Shown here: positions 33,910-43,092 of the stretch, one piece after another | Layout of the letters: the number at the start of each line of letters is the position of its first letter | How positions within the stretch are numbered: position 1 is the stretch's first letter | Source of the DNA: DATFNI01 sp963787205 | GTDB lineage: Bacteria > Bacteroidota > Rhodothermia > Balneolales > DATFMH01 | DNA: 64,000 bases | Direction of reading: 5' to 3' | Assembly (NCBI GenBank): GCA_963787205.1 | Contig: CAWBCD010000048.1 | Location: 1-64,000, forward strand | The notes under the pieces: model-generated | Database searches by the model: none | What the model was told of the DNA's origin: nothing | What the model saw: only the letters and a program-made list of their open reading frames with translations | Made by a program: the position numbers and the translations under genes

Positions 33910-34986
33910 TCAGGCTGCCGATTTCTCTTTGAGTCGATATACAAATGCGAGAATTTCGGCCACAGCCTGATACAGTTCCGGTGGCACTGCCTGCCCCTCA
34001 TCCGCAGCAGCGTACAGTGCCCTTGCCACCGGCGGGTTTTCAACAATGGTCACTTCGTATTTCTTTGCATATTCCTTAATCTTTTGCGCCTTTTTACGCA
34101 TCCCCTTGGCCATAATAACCGGGGCGTCCGTAGTATCAGGATCATACCTCAGGGCCACGGCATAATGCGTCGGGTTTGTGACTACAACATCTGATCCAAG
34201 AACAGCATGATCCAGTCGCCGTTTGTAGGCCATCTTTAAAGCTTTTTTACGACGCGAGCCTTTAACTGCCGGATCCCCTTCCATCTGTTTCATTTCATCA
34301 CGCACTTCCTGTTTGGTCATGCGGAGCTCTTTGCGGTATCTGTATCGCTGCCAGGCCGCATCGCCAATGCTCAGGAAAAGCAGTGCAATCAACACGCGCG
34401 TTACAATCAGAAAGACCCATTTACCGGCAACACCTAATATTTTGAATAGCGGTTGCGAGGGCAACCCCATGAATTCCGAGATATTATTATGCACCGTGTA
34501 GTAGATGATGATGCCGACGAAACCGATCTTCAGAATACCCTTTACCATTTCCACTAGCCCGTTGGCAGAAAACAGTTTCTTGATGCCTTTAGATGGGTCG
34601 AGTTTGTCCGGTTTAATCTCCATCGCCTTTGGTGAGAATATGACTCCCGTCTGGAGCAGGTTCACCAGGATGGACATAACCGAGAGGATGATCAGGAAGG
34701 GAAGCAGAATGATTAAACCGAACTTTAAAGCCACTATCATGTAACTGATGGCATTTGGAGTATTGAGTACAGGCTGATCCAGAATCCTGTAGAAATGTTC
34801 AAACAGGATCTCGAACTCATGATACATCCATCCCCCCAGCCCATAGAGGGTTGCCGAGGCAAATGCAAGCAACAGCACCGAGTTCAATTCCTGGCTTTTG
34901 CTCACATTACCTTCCTTCCGCGCCTCTTCGAGCTTGTGCGCGGTCGGTTCTTCGGTTTTATCTTGATCGCTATCTTGGTCTGCCAT
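33910..34986 (-). CDS. flhB: Flagellar export switch protein FlhB
   Basis: The protein has 358 residues. Its N-terminus is charged and Asp/Glu-rich, with four TM helices (about 30-210). The autocleavage motif NPTH in VVTNPTHYAVAL (about 265-268) is intact, so substrate-specificity switching from hook to filament is expected. The tail is YRLKEKSAA. It is the first gene of the operon in the window; the promoter must lie in the 181-bp gap before the divergent SDR gene, where I found no clear sigma-28 or sigma-54 box. Confidence 0.95.
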   Translation of the reverse strand: MADQDSDQDKTEEPTAHKLEEARKEGNVSKSQELNSVLLLAFASATLYGLGGWMYHEFEILFEHFYRILDQPVLNTPNAISYMIVALKFGLIILLPFLIILSVMSILVNLLQTGVIFSPKAMEIKPDKLDPSKGIKKLFSANGLVEMVKGILKIGFVGIIIYYTVHNNISEFMGLPSQPLFKILGVAGKWVFLIVTRVLIALLFLSIGDAAWQRYRYRKELRMTKQEVRDEMKQMEGDPAVKGSRRKKALKMAYKRRLDHAVLGSDVVVTNPTHYAVALRYDPDTTDAPVIMAKGMRKKAQKIKEYAKKYEVTIVENPPVARALYAAADEGQAVPPELYQAVAEILAFVYRLKEKSAA

Positions 34987-35167
34987 ACGCCTCTTGATGA
35001 CAAACAGTATGCCGCTTTGTCGCTCAAAAATTTTATTTTTTACGAAAGGTTATCTCTCTGATCGTCTTAAGAAGAAAATGCCGGCGGCGGAAAATTTTTC
35101 CTGCCTGCATTTCACGGTCACAGAATCACTGATTTATTATCGTTTTTCACTTTTTTCGAGGTTTATT

Positions 35168-35965
35168 ATGGATTTCAAGGATAAAGTCATCTGGATTACC
35201 GGCGCATCATCGGGTATTGGTGAGGCTCTCTCACGTGAATTGGCACGGCTCGGCACCCGGCTGATTTTATCTTCGCGGAATACAAACAAGCTGGAAACTT
35301 TGAAAGATCAGATTGAAAAAGATGCCTCTTCGGTTCATATTCTTCCGCTCGATCTTTCCGCTGCGTCAGGTGAACTGAGCAAAAAAGGTGAGGAGGCGCT
35401 GGCTATTCATGGTTATGTCGATGTGCTGATTAACAACGGAGGAATCAGTCAACGCTCACCAGTTGTGGAACTCGATATGGATGTTCTCGACCGGATCATG
35501 AAAGTTAACTTTTTAGGGGCCGTTGCACTGACCAAAACCGTGCTGCCGTCCATGATCGAAAGGAAATCCGGATATATTGTGGTGGTCAGCAGTGTGATGG
35601 GTAAGTTCGGCACACAACTGAGATCGGGGTATGCGGCATCCAAACACGCGCTACACGGTTTTTTTGATTCGCTCCGCAGCGAAGTGTACCGCGACAACAT
35701 TCAGGTCACGCTGGTTACACCCGGATATGTGAGAACGAACGTATCGGTCAATGCCTTGAAAGGAGATGGATCCAAATTTAACAAGATGGAACCCGGACAG
35801 GAACACGGGATGTCACCTTCCGATTGCGCAAAAAAAATTCTGAAAGCCATCAAACGTGGAGATGAGGAAACACTGATAGGCGGCAAGGAAATATTGGGAG
35901 TTTACCTCAAGCGGTTCTTCCCGAATTTCTTCTCCAGGATGATCCGCAAGATGGAGGTTCATTAA
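35168..35965 (+). CDS. Short-chain dehydrogenase/reductase
   Basis: The protein has 265 residues from ATG 35168; an upstream in-frame extension lacks similarity. The Rossmann fold has ITGASSGIGEALS (cofactor), LDLS, NNGG and the catalytic Ser in VVVSSVMGK, then YAASKHALHGF with Tyr and Lys. It is a classical SDR resembling DHRS7-like membrane-associated reductases. An Arg in SSRNTNKL suggests NADP(H). The substrate is unknown. It is divergent from flhB and convergent with the DUF58 gene. Confidence 0.88.
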   Translation: MDFKDKVIWITGASSGIGEALSRELARLGTRLILSSRNTNKLETLKDQIEKDASSVHILPLDLSAASGELSKKGEEALAIHGYVDVLINNGGISQRSPVVELDMDVLDRIMKVNFLGAVALTKTVLPSMIERKSGYIVVVSSVMGKFGTQLRSGYAASKHALHGFFDSLRSEVYRDNIQVTLVTPGYVRTNVSVNALKGDGSKFNKMEPGQEHGMSPSDCAKKILKAIKRGDEETLIGGKEILGVYLKRFFPNFFSRMIRKMEVH

Positions 35966-35982
35966 CCAACGATGTAATTCTA

Positions 35983-36903
35983 TCAGCCTACTCTCTTCCT
36001 CTTGTTCAGGTAGCTTAGCAATGCCATATCGAACGCTCCTTCCGTATCTATTTCCTCAAAATCGATATGGACTTCGTGGCAGGCGAGACGAAATCGCCGG
36101 GTCCATTCCTCGACCCGATCACGATATTCTTTCCTGATTCTGACAGGCAAAAGTTCAAGTGTACGGCCGGTTTCCAGGTCGCTGAAGGTGTACTTCCGGT
36201 CCGGGAAATCAAACTGCCGTTCGCTTCGCTTCTCGAGGACGTTAAACAGGATCACTTCATGTTTCTTATGCCGCAGATGCTTCAGCGCCGAAATCAGCCG
36301 GTCCTGCTCTCTTCGATTCTCAAAGAGATCACTTATGATGATCACCAGGCTGCGTTTATGAATACGTTCCGCCACCTCGTGCAGCACATCCGCCGAAGCT
36401 GTACCATGCTGCTGTGTCGACTTATCAGCTTTTGCGGCGGCATAGGTCTCCAGTTGCTTAAACATCAGCTGAATGTGTCCCCATGAAGTTTTAGGGGGAT
36501 ACCAGTCACGAATCTGATCATCAAAGGTGATAAGTCCGGAGGCGTCGCGCTGACTGTGCATCAGGTACATCAATGCCGCGGAAAAATGGGCGCCATACTT
36601 CAATTTTGACCAATCCCCAAAATATTTGAATAACATAGATGGGCTGATATCGAGCAGGATCACGCTTCGCAGGTTCGTCTCTTCCTCGTATTGCTTTACA
36701 TAATAGCGTTCCCGCTTGGCATAGACTTTCCAATCGATATGGCGCAATTCATCGCCGATGTTGTACGGCCGATGCTCGGCAAACTCCACACTGAACCCGT
36801 AATACGGACTCTTGTGCAACCCGGTGATAAACCCTTCCACAATCTGCCGGGCACGCAGTTCCATCGAATCCAGAAGAGAGAGTGTTTGAGGAGTTATGAG
36901 CAT
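35983..36903 (-). CDS. DUF58 domain protein
   Basis: The protein has 306 residues. VEFAEHRPYNIGDELRHIDWKVYAKR (40-65) is the DUF58 signature, followed by a vWA-like fold: VILLDISPSM gives a MIDAS-type DxSxS, then LVIIISDLFEN. DUF58 proteins usually pair with a MoxR ATPase and further vWA proteins; none is adjacent here, so its partner is elsewhere. The start is ATG 36903. A 13-copy heptamer repeat begins 5 bases upstream and occupies the ribosome-binding region, which may affect expression. Confidence 0.85.
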   Translation of the reverse strand: MLITPQTLSLLDSMELRARQIVEGFITGLHKSPYYGFSVEFAEHRPYNIGDELRHIDWKVYAKRERYYVKQYEEETNLRSVILLDISPSMLFKYFGDWSKLKYGAHFSAALMYLMHSQRDASGLITFDDQIRDWYPPKTSWGHIQLMFKQLETYAAAKADKSTQQHGTASADVLHEVAERIHKRSLVIIISDLFENRREQDRLISALKHLRHKKHEVILFNVLEKRSERQFDFPDRKYTFSDLETGRTLELLPVRIRKEYRDRVEEWTRRFRLACHEVHIDFEEIDTEGAFDMALLSYLNKRKRVG

Positions 36904-36908
36904 GGATG

Positions 36909-36999
36909 GTCAGTTGTCAGTTGTCAGTTGTCAGTTGTCAGTTGTCAGTTGTCAGTTGTCAGTTGTCAGTTGTCAGTTGTCAGTTGTCAGTTGTCAGTT
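36909..36999. repeat. Tandem heptamer repeat, 13 copies
   Basis: There are thirteen uninterrupted copies of GTCAGTT (91 bp). It lies directly upstream of the DUF58 start codon and downstream of the usher gene on the minus strand. Open frames across it (SVVSCQL repeats) are artefacts of a seven-base unit. Such repeats vary by slippage; similar GTCAGTT arrays occur as intergenic repeats in Bacteroidota genomes. It is followed by a short AACCCG(T/A)AAC-type repeat (37004-37033). Confidence 0.9.
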
Positions 37000-37083
37000 T
37001 CGGAATTCAACCCGTAACACGCAACCCGAAACCCGGGGAAACACAGAATTATTGGTTCGATCACCATCCGTGATAAAAGAACG

Positions 37084-40000
37084 CTAATTCTCGCCATGAA
37101 CTAACAATGGATTTTTGATATCAACGTGAGAATCTACTCTCCTGTTTTTCCTGCAACCCGGTCCTTTTGTTTGCATCTTCTCGTCACGCGTGCAGGCAAC
37201 AGGGGCCTTGCCTAATCCCCGGACTGTAATTCGGTCGGCCGCTATACCATGGCTCGTATAAAATTGCTTTACCGCACGAGCTCTCCGGATGCCAAGACCA
37301 AAATTATATTTATCACTCCCGACATGATCTGTATAGCCATCAACAGTAACGTTGAGTTGTGGATGCGACTTTAACAGTTTTACATTTTGGGCGAGCATCA
37401 AATCCGCACGACTTTCGATGCCGGATTTTCCAAAGTCGAAATGAATGGTCCGTAACACAATTTGGGGATGAGGTTCCGGGGTCGTTGTAAAACGGAGCAC
37501 CACTGACCATGGTCCGGTTCCAGCCGCATTGGAGGCTCTTACTTCCCAGTAATAATTGGTTGCATGGCCAAGGCCGGATAACCCGCCCGAAGTCGAAGGG
37601 AGGCTGTCCTGATCCAATACAATGGAACCGAAGGATGAATCGCGAGCTACCCGCAGCTGATAGGTATCAGCCATGGCAACAGGATTCCAGGTTAATGTTG
37701 GATTGGTTGTCTTGACCGTGTCACCATTTCCGGGTCCTGCAAGCACAGGAGGCGTTGGCGGCTGAAGTGTTCGCGGCCGCAAAACAAAATCCAGGTTACT
37801 GATTTGGTCACCATCTTCTTTCTGCTTTATGACCAGCGTATCGGCGGCAGGAAATGATTTTGCATCAAGTATATCGAGTTGCCCGGGATCGATATACAGG
37901 CGATATCTACCGGGAAGCAATCCCATCGTATAAAACGAGCCGTCGGAAAATGTCGATATTGTTTTGACGTCCCCCTCACCATCCATCGACTTGGCATATA
38001 ACCTTATGCCTGATAAATCATTAATAGCTTTTTCCAAATTCAGATCCACCTTACCCTCGATGATGCCACTTATATAGAATGGCACATCAACTCTTGTAAA
38101 CACATCGGCATTCGTTATAAAGGAAAATTCCGTTTTACCAGGTACCAGCAGCGGATTTTTAACTTTCGATATATCGATCTTAACATTGTAACGTTTGTAA
38201 GGCTGCAGGTTGATCACATGAATGGCACCATTCTTATCTCTTTGTTTGGTAACTGATTCACGAAAATCGACATTCGCATCGTCCATGAGCTGTTCGCCAG
38301 GATCGTAGATGCCGTTTCCGTTGGCATCCACAAACATCCGGAAAGTAGCTGATGCGAGGTGCGACCACATCCTGTTTGTAGGAACAAGTTCACGTTCAGT
38401 ACCATCATATCCGATTGATCCCTGAATGTTCTGAGCAAAAAGATCCATGTTTGGCGTGTGCTCGTACGAGCTGATAACCAAAGCGGGTGGCAAGGCAACT
38501 GTCAGCCGGAACGAAAAATTGTCGAAATTATGAAGAAAATTACGGTTCCACTCCAGGTCCAGCCGTAAATACCGGGCTATTGCTTTGGACAGACTCAAAT
38601 TGAGATTTTCAACCCGGTGAACATTAAGATTATAATCCATGCTCGAACGCAATATCGCCCCCCGGGTGATGCCCGATTTATCCGGTAAATTTTGAAGGGC
38701 CCAAAGCATGGTTGTGTTGATATATTCCGACAAGCCAAATTTCCGATAATCGACCGACATGTTAAAGCTGTTGAACAAGACATTGGCACCCACCATATTA
38801 TCATAAACATCTCCATTGGAAAATCGATGTATAGCCGAGCTTAGGTGTAAATTGAACTGTTTTTTGAGTAATCGGAAGGGTACGTATCCACTTACATTGA
38901 ATTCTTCGTTGCCCGAAAACGTATGATATGCCGATGTGTTAAAAAAGCGGTCATACTGAACGGAGAAGCTGGCATTCGACGGATATACGGCATTAAAAAC
39001 GGCACTGTACAACGTATTGGGAGCCATTTTTAAAGCGGCGACATAGCTGGATCCCATGCGAATTGATGTTGTATTGTAGTAATAGGGTTTATCCAGATAA
39101 TCAAATCCGAAACGACTGGTAAGCCAGTTGGTGAAACCTACGGAAACATTCGACTGAAGAAGTGGATCATTACTGACTGTGGGATAAGCCGAGCTATAAC
39201 GTATTCTGCCCGCATCAATCTTATAATTGATCGTACCCGCCGGAACAAAAGAAAAGGGTATTTGTAATTTCCTTCTTTCCTGCTGCATCTCACCGTCAGG
39301 ACCGTAGTATGTTAAATTGATATAGGTCGAACCGTATGTCAGGGGTATTCGAAACCGGTAATATCCCGAAGCGTCGGACTTTTGAGAACCTGCATATTGC
39401 CCATCAAGATACAATTCCACATCCCAACCGGGTTTTGTGTAGCCATCGACGAGATAATTTGAATACAATGTTCTCATATAAGCGGGTTCATTCGAAACCT
39501 CTGCACCGTAAAATTCGAACGAGCCCAATCCATCCGAAGTGAGATCCCCAGCCCTGATCTGGTTGAGCATCGCATTGCCGAAAACATATCTCCAGTATGC
39601 ATCATCAATGCGAATTTGTGAATTATCCTTGCCGTAATTACCCATTACCCGCCCGTTGAAATCGCCTCCGAGCAGATTTCCTCCTCCCGAGAAGTTGTAA
39701 ATGAACCTGGAATTTTTATTCCCGCTCAGATAATTCAGGTTATAATCCAGAACACCCGGTTCAAACATATTTCTTTGACGAGGCTGGATTAGAGAGGCAT
39801 TATTGAAGAGATCTATACTTTTTGCAGATCTCCTCCTGTGTTCGGCTTGCTGTTTTCGAATAAACACAGGGAGTTCCTCCCCGGATGAAACCGTAATCAA
39901 CAACTCTCCCCAATCGACCGTAAACCTTAATCCGAATAGTTTCTGCAACAGCGATGGCTGCACGTAAATATCCAGCGAACCAATGATATATTCACTCTTG

Positions 40001-40332
40001 CTGAACAGGAATTTACTTTTCCCGACCCGTGCTGTTGATGTATTAAAATCGATCCGGTATGGATTATCCTTTTTCAGAAAGAATCCCCTTATCTCATTTG
40101 ATTTCCCATCTAAATGCCGGTCGATGTCCAGTTCTCCGAAAACCCGTTCCAGGGGTATATAAAGCGTATCATGAACAAGGCGTGCCGTTATTACCGTATT
40201 TACGGCATTCCTGTAAATGAGGGTCAGATAGGCATCCTGCGTGTTCTGGGTTTCAATATCCTGGGCGTACGTAGAAATCGAAATAAAACAGAATAAAACA
40301 CATATCAACGGGCCTGTAAATTTTCTGATCAT
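37084..40332 (-). CDS. Outer-membrane usher with Fn3-like and OmpA domains
   Basis: The protein has 1082 residues. The signal peptide ends SISTYAQ (about 24). Residues 30-150 form an N-terminal domain with two stalk-protein-like repeats, and 180-650 form a beta-barrel usher with a plug (LYLDGQYAGSQKSDASGYYRF). Residues 660-850 are beta-sandwich repeats with a calcium-type DANGNGIYDPGEQ. Residues 855-955 are a fibronectin-III-like domain (PTLTWNPVAMADTYQLRVA, NYYWEVRASN). Residues 957-1075 are an OmpA/MotB domain with HFDFGKSGIE and VDGYTDHVGSDKYNFGLGIRRA, which binds peptidoglycan. The usher assembles DUF4402 pilins handed over by the PapD-like chaperone encoded upstream. Fusion to OmpA would anchor the usher to the cell wall and is unusual. 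Confidence 0.8.
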   Translation of the reverse strand: MIRKFTGPLICVLFCFISISTYAQDIETQNTQDAYLTLIYRNAVNTVITARLVHDTLYIPLERVFGELDIDRHLDGKSNEIRGFFLKKDNPYRIDFNTSTARVGKSKFLFSKSEYIIGSLDIYVQPSLLQKLFGLRFTVDWGELLITVSSGEELPVFIRKQQAEHRRRSAKSIDLFNNASLIQPRQRNMFEPGVLDYNLNYLSGNKNSRFIYNFSGGGNLLGGDFNGRVMGNYGKDNSQIRIDDAYWRYVFGNAMLNQIRAGDLTSDGLGSFEFYGAEVSNEPAYMRTLYSNYLVDGYTKPGWDVELYLDGQYAGSQKSDASGYYRFRIPLTYGSTYINLTYYGPDGEMQQERRKLQIPFSFVPAGTINYKIDAGRIRYSSAYPTVSNDPLLQSNVSVGFTNWLTSRFGFDYLDKPYYYNTTSIRMGSSYVAALKMAPNTLYSAVFNAVYPSNASFSVQYDRFFNTSAYHTFSGNEEFNVSGYVPFRLLKKQFNLHLSSAIHRFSNGDVYDNMVGANVLFNSFNMSVDYRKFGLSEYINTTMLWALQNLPDKSGITRGAILRSSMDYNLNVHRVENLNLSLSKAIARYLRLDLEWNRNFLHNFDNFSFRLTVALPPALVISSYEHTPNMDLFAQNIQGSIGYDGTERELVPTNRMWSHLASATFRMFVDANGNGIYDPGEQLMDDANVDFRESVTKQRDKNGAIHVINLQPYKRYNVKIDISKVKNPLLVPGKTEFSFITNADVFTRVDVPFYISGIIEGKVDLNLEKAINDLSGIRLYAKSMDGEGDVKTISTFSDGSFYTMGLLPGRYRLYIDPGQLDILDAKSFPAADTLVIKQKEDGDQISNLDFVLRPRTLQPPTPPVLAGPGNGDTVKTTNPTLTWNPVAMADTYQLRVARDSSFGSIVLDQDSLPSTSGGLSGLGHATNYYWEVRASNAAGTGPWSVVLRFTTTPEPHPQIVLRTIHFDFGKSGIESRADLMLAQNVKLLKSHPQLNVTVDGYTDHVGSDKYNFGLGIRRARAVKQFYTSHGIAADRITVRGLGKAPVACTRDEKMQTKGPGCRKNRRVDSHVDIKNPLLVHGEN

Positions 40333-40367
40333 TCGATTCTTTCACCCCCATTCCCCGGCCATCATAT

Positions 40368-41210
40368 TTAATTACCGGTAACGACAAATGTGACCTCGCG
40401 GCCCACCGGATTTCGTAATCGTGACATAGACTTCTGAGCGAGGTCTTCATTGCCCGAGACCAGGGAAACATCCGCTTTATACTCACCCGGTTTCAATTTA
40501 TTACGAGGTATTCTGAAATGTTTCACCATGTTGAAATACACCTCAACCGGGTTGGTCTCCGATACAATTACTTTCCCTGTGTTGTCAGACACCCTGAACC
40601 TGATCTTTCCAATAAACGGGGTATTCCCGGTTCGCTTAAGCCCGGTAAACAGATTCACCCCGGTGGAATCCATCGTATGGGAGATATTGGTAATCACCGG
40701 GTCAGGCAGGATACTGCCGTTTTGATAGAGTATGGTCGTCACATAATTGACCACAAAAATAATGTGCATATTGGTAGTGCTTTCCCCCGCATCTACTGAA
40801 TTGGTCAGGGGCCTGACCTTTGTAATGAGCCGCGTCCAATACACTTGGTCCTTTGTCTTTCCAGTCGGATTAACCAACAGCTTGACGACTTGTCTGCTGC
40901 CGGGATTCAGAATGAATTTTTTGGGAAAGATTCTGACCCATGGATTCGCTGAATAGTCCTGTGCAGCGGTGGAATCTGCATAGTTCATATGCAGATTTCC
41001 CAATGAATCAGAAACAGGATATCCGAATTTTGTGCTAATCGTCACTTCCTGTTTCTGTTGTGACTTATTTAATACGTAATAGGTTCCGAAGCGGCTCGGA
41101 TGGTCGATATATACACGCGTGGGATAAATAACCACCTGGGCATTCAGTCTTTGAGCAGATGCCACACCAATTAAGAGTAAAATAGCCGAAATTTTAAAAA
41201 ACTTATCCAT
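40368..41210 (-). CDS. Periplasmic pilus chaperone, PapD-like
   Basis: The protein has 280 residues. The signal peptide ends about LNAQ (25). The N-terminal Ig-like domain has VVIYPTRVYIDHPSRFGTYYVLNKS and the chaperone G1-strand region with PGSRQVVKLLV, and a second Ig-like domain follows. It resembles archaic or alternative chaperones (SCPU-associated) more than FimC. It completes pilin folds by donor-strand complementation. It lies 35 bases upstream of the usher in the operon. Confidence 0.8.
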   Translation of the reverse strand: MDKFFKISAILLLIGVASAQRLNAQVVIYPTRVYIDHPSRFGTYYVLNKSQQKQEVTISTKFGYPVSDSLGNLHMNYADSTAAQDYSANPWVRIFPKKFILNPGSRQVVKLLVNPTGKTKDQVYWTRLITKVRPLTNSVDAGESTTNMHIIFVVNYVTTILYQNGSILPDPVITNISHTMDSTGVNLFTGLKRTGNTPFIGKIRFRVSDNTGKVIVSETNPVEVYFNMVKHFRIPRNKLKPGEYKADVSLVSGNEDLAQKSMSRLRNPVGREVTFVVTGN

Positions 41211-41418
41211 CTCTACATTTTCAGAAAATCCGAAATCTGATTTTTATTGGTTGATTAAACTGCCTCTGAGACCTGCGGCCCCTCTCCTATGTTGCCATTC
41301 AACAACCTTTCATGAAGCTTGTGAATGGCGCCAAACTCATTCTTTTTAAAATGCTTTCAAACCCAAACAGGCGGATTGACCACCTTACACAGATAGCTAC
41401 AAATGCATTTGATTCAAA

Positions 41419-41919
41419 TCAGTACACTGTTAATGTGATATTGTAAACAGCACTGTAACTTCCGGCAGGAATCATGCCCACATTTATCGACCCATACACC
41501 CATATAAACCCTTGGGCCGTAATGCCATTGTCATTTGCATGAAGGACACCACAACAAGTATTACCTGACGACGGCATTGTGTTTGCAGTGCCCGGATTGT
41601 AGGCATAGATATTATATGCTGCCTTGGCAGTATACGGTATAGTATTGCCCGCGCCGTCAGTTAACGATGCGGGCGGAGTTAAAGCAGCACCAATGTTTCT
41701 GCCGCTGGGAGCTGTAAGTGTCACCCAGCCTGTATTCGGGCTGGTTAATGACACGGTTACCGTTCCCGTTCCCTGAACGACATCGCCGAAACTAAGGGCA
41801 TGTCCCTCGGTTACCGATGTCTGAGCCCGGATGTTGGTGCTCAAAAAGCAGAACAGAACTAATAAAGATAATACCAGCCGTCTGTCTATATAAATTCTGC
41901 CATTTGACATATAAATCAA
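41419..41919 (-). CDS. DUF4402 pilin-like subunit 2
   Basis: The protein has 166 residues with a signal peptide (cleavage near NIRAQ, about 33). The mature part is an Ig-like beta protein: LSFGDVVQGTGTVTVS, WVTLTAPSGRNIGAALTPPASL, and a terminal GSYSAVYNITLTVY that ends in the Tyr typical of chaperone-usher subunits. It has an internal NTCCGV vicinal Cys pair not seen in subunit 1. It is probably a tip or minor subunit. A 208-bp gap separates it from the chaperone gene. Confidence 0.75.
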   Translation of the reverse strand: MIYMSNGRIYIDRRLVLSLLVLFCFLSTNIRAQTSVTEGHALSFGDVVQGTGTVTVSLTSPNTGWVTLTAPSGRNIGAALTPPASLTDGAGNTIPYTAKAAYNIYAYNPGTANTMPSSGNTCCGVLHANDNGITAQGFIWVYGSINVGMIPAGSYSAVYNITLTVY

Positions 41920-41993
41920 CTTTAGAATGCCGAGAGGAAACTGTTATTTGTACATTTTCTTAATGCAACAACAAAAAGCTATCCTGCTGACAA

Positions 41994-42491
41994 TCAGTAA
42001 TTAACCGTCGTCGTATATGTGCCGGTATACGTTAATCCGGTAGCCGCTGAGCTAACATTTATACTGCCTCCGATCCAAACGTACATATCACCGGTTGAGG
42101 CATCAAGGGTTACCGTCCCACCGGAAGCTGAGGAAAAAGCCGTGGCACTCCCTTGTGTATTTGCGGTATTGTGAACCGGTGTATCCGCAGTAAAGGTTAT
42201 ATCATTTCCACCATTTGCAAGATTAGCAGGGGGAGTGAACGAAACCGTAACCGAAGAACCGGGGTTACCGGATATCGTAAATAACCCTGCTGATGCATCA
42301 GTCGATGGAATGGATACCGTACCGTCAGCCGGTGTTTGGATACCAAAATCCAGGCCTTTCGTCCCGGTAACAGTTAGTCCCTGAAGAACAGTGGCCGTTA
42401 CATTGACATTGCCAGAAGCCGATGATTGACCAAAAGCAAAGGGAACAAAGGCCAACAGAATAGATGATAAAAAACATATTTTCTGTAACAT
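41994..42491 (-). CDS. DUF4402 pilin-like subunit 1
   Basis: The protein has 165 residues with a signal peptide ending FAFGQ (about 21). VNVTATVLQGLTVTGTKGLDFG is the DUF4402 start and GLFTISGNPGSSVTVSF the core strand; it ends TGTYTTTVNY with the usual C-terminal Tyr. It is probably the major fibre subunit. It is the first gene of the chaperone-usher operon, and the promoter should be in 42492-42600. Confidence 0.8.
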   Translation of the reverse strand: MLQKICFLSSILLAFVPFAFGQSSASGNVNVTATVLQGLTVTGTKGLDFGIQTPADGTVSIPSTDASAGLFTISGNPGSSVTVSFTPPANLANGGNDITFTADTPVHNTANTQGSATAFSSASGGTVTLDASTGDMYVWIGGSINVSSAATGLTYTGTYTTTVNY

Positions 42492-42949
42492 AACAGATGA
42501 CCTTTCATGTGAATAATTAAGAATTCACTCAGCGTCCAAATCTTACATATAACAAGGCGCCCCAACCCGGATATATAAAAATATCCTCTTCAATCTCGTT
42601 ATACCCAACCTTAGCTTATATGCAATATTACATGAAGGATGGGGTAATGATCCCTATTTAACACCTCCGTGTATGAGTGATTCATACTGTTCTAAAATCA
42701 CTAATGGTTATCGGGCAATCCTACATAACATCAAGATTAGAATTAGCTAATAAATCATAATGAAACATACAACCAATCTGAATATCAAACTAAATCTCTC
42801 GATTTTATTCTGTTGAATGATTTTAAAATCATCAAGCTATTATCCTAAATAACGTAAATCTGAAATAAAAATCGTGGACATAAAGAATAGAGGGAGACCT
42901 TTCCATTTATCATCGAGAGCGGGAAGAGTCCATAGTTTCATTGAAAGGG
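42492..42949. other. Intergenic region upstream of the pilus operon
   Basis: AT-rich and without a gene. A short frame at 42874-43077 is rejected because it crosses the hairpin that follows. The pilus promoter and any phase-control element would be here; I see no long inverted repeats before 42950. Confidence 0.4.
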
Positions 42950-43036
42950 AGGAGACTTTGCAAAACCTTTATTTTTACCTCATAAGCCTCTCCTGTAAAT
43001 CAGGAGAGGCTTATGAGGACGGTTTTGCAAAGACTC
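42950..43036. repeat. Long perfect hairpin with outer inverted arms
   Basis: CCTCATAAGCCTCTCCTG (42978-42995), TAAAT loop, CAGGAGAGGCTTATGAGG (43001-43018): 18 of 18 paired. Outside it, ACTTTGCAAAACC and GGTTTTGCAAAGACT form a second arm pair. It is MITE-like or a bidirectional terminator between the efflux operon's 3' end and the pilus promoter. No T-tract follows on the plus strand. Confidence 0.7.
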
Positions 43037-43092
43037 CCTGGAAACATCCAATAGGAAATCATGATTCTTCCGACTGACAATTCACGTCAGAT

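Noticed and set aside
34994..35167. N-terminal extension of the SDR
   Set aside because: The extra 58 residues precede the conserved SDR start, lack similarity and overlap the flhB promoter region; ATG 35168 fits better.
36909..36999. CRISPR-like array
   Set aside because: The unit is 7 bases with no spacers, so it is a simple tandem repeat.
36691..37087. Open frames with repeated SVVSCQL residues
   Set aside because: They are produced by reading a seven-base tandem repeat; all three frames stay open by construction.
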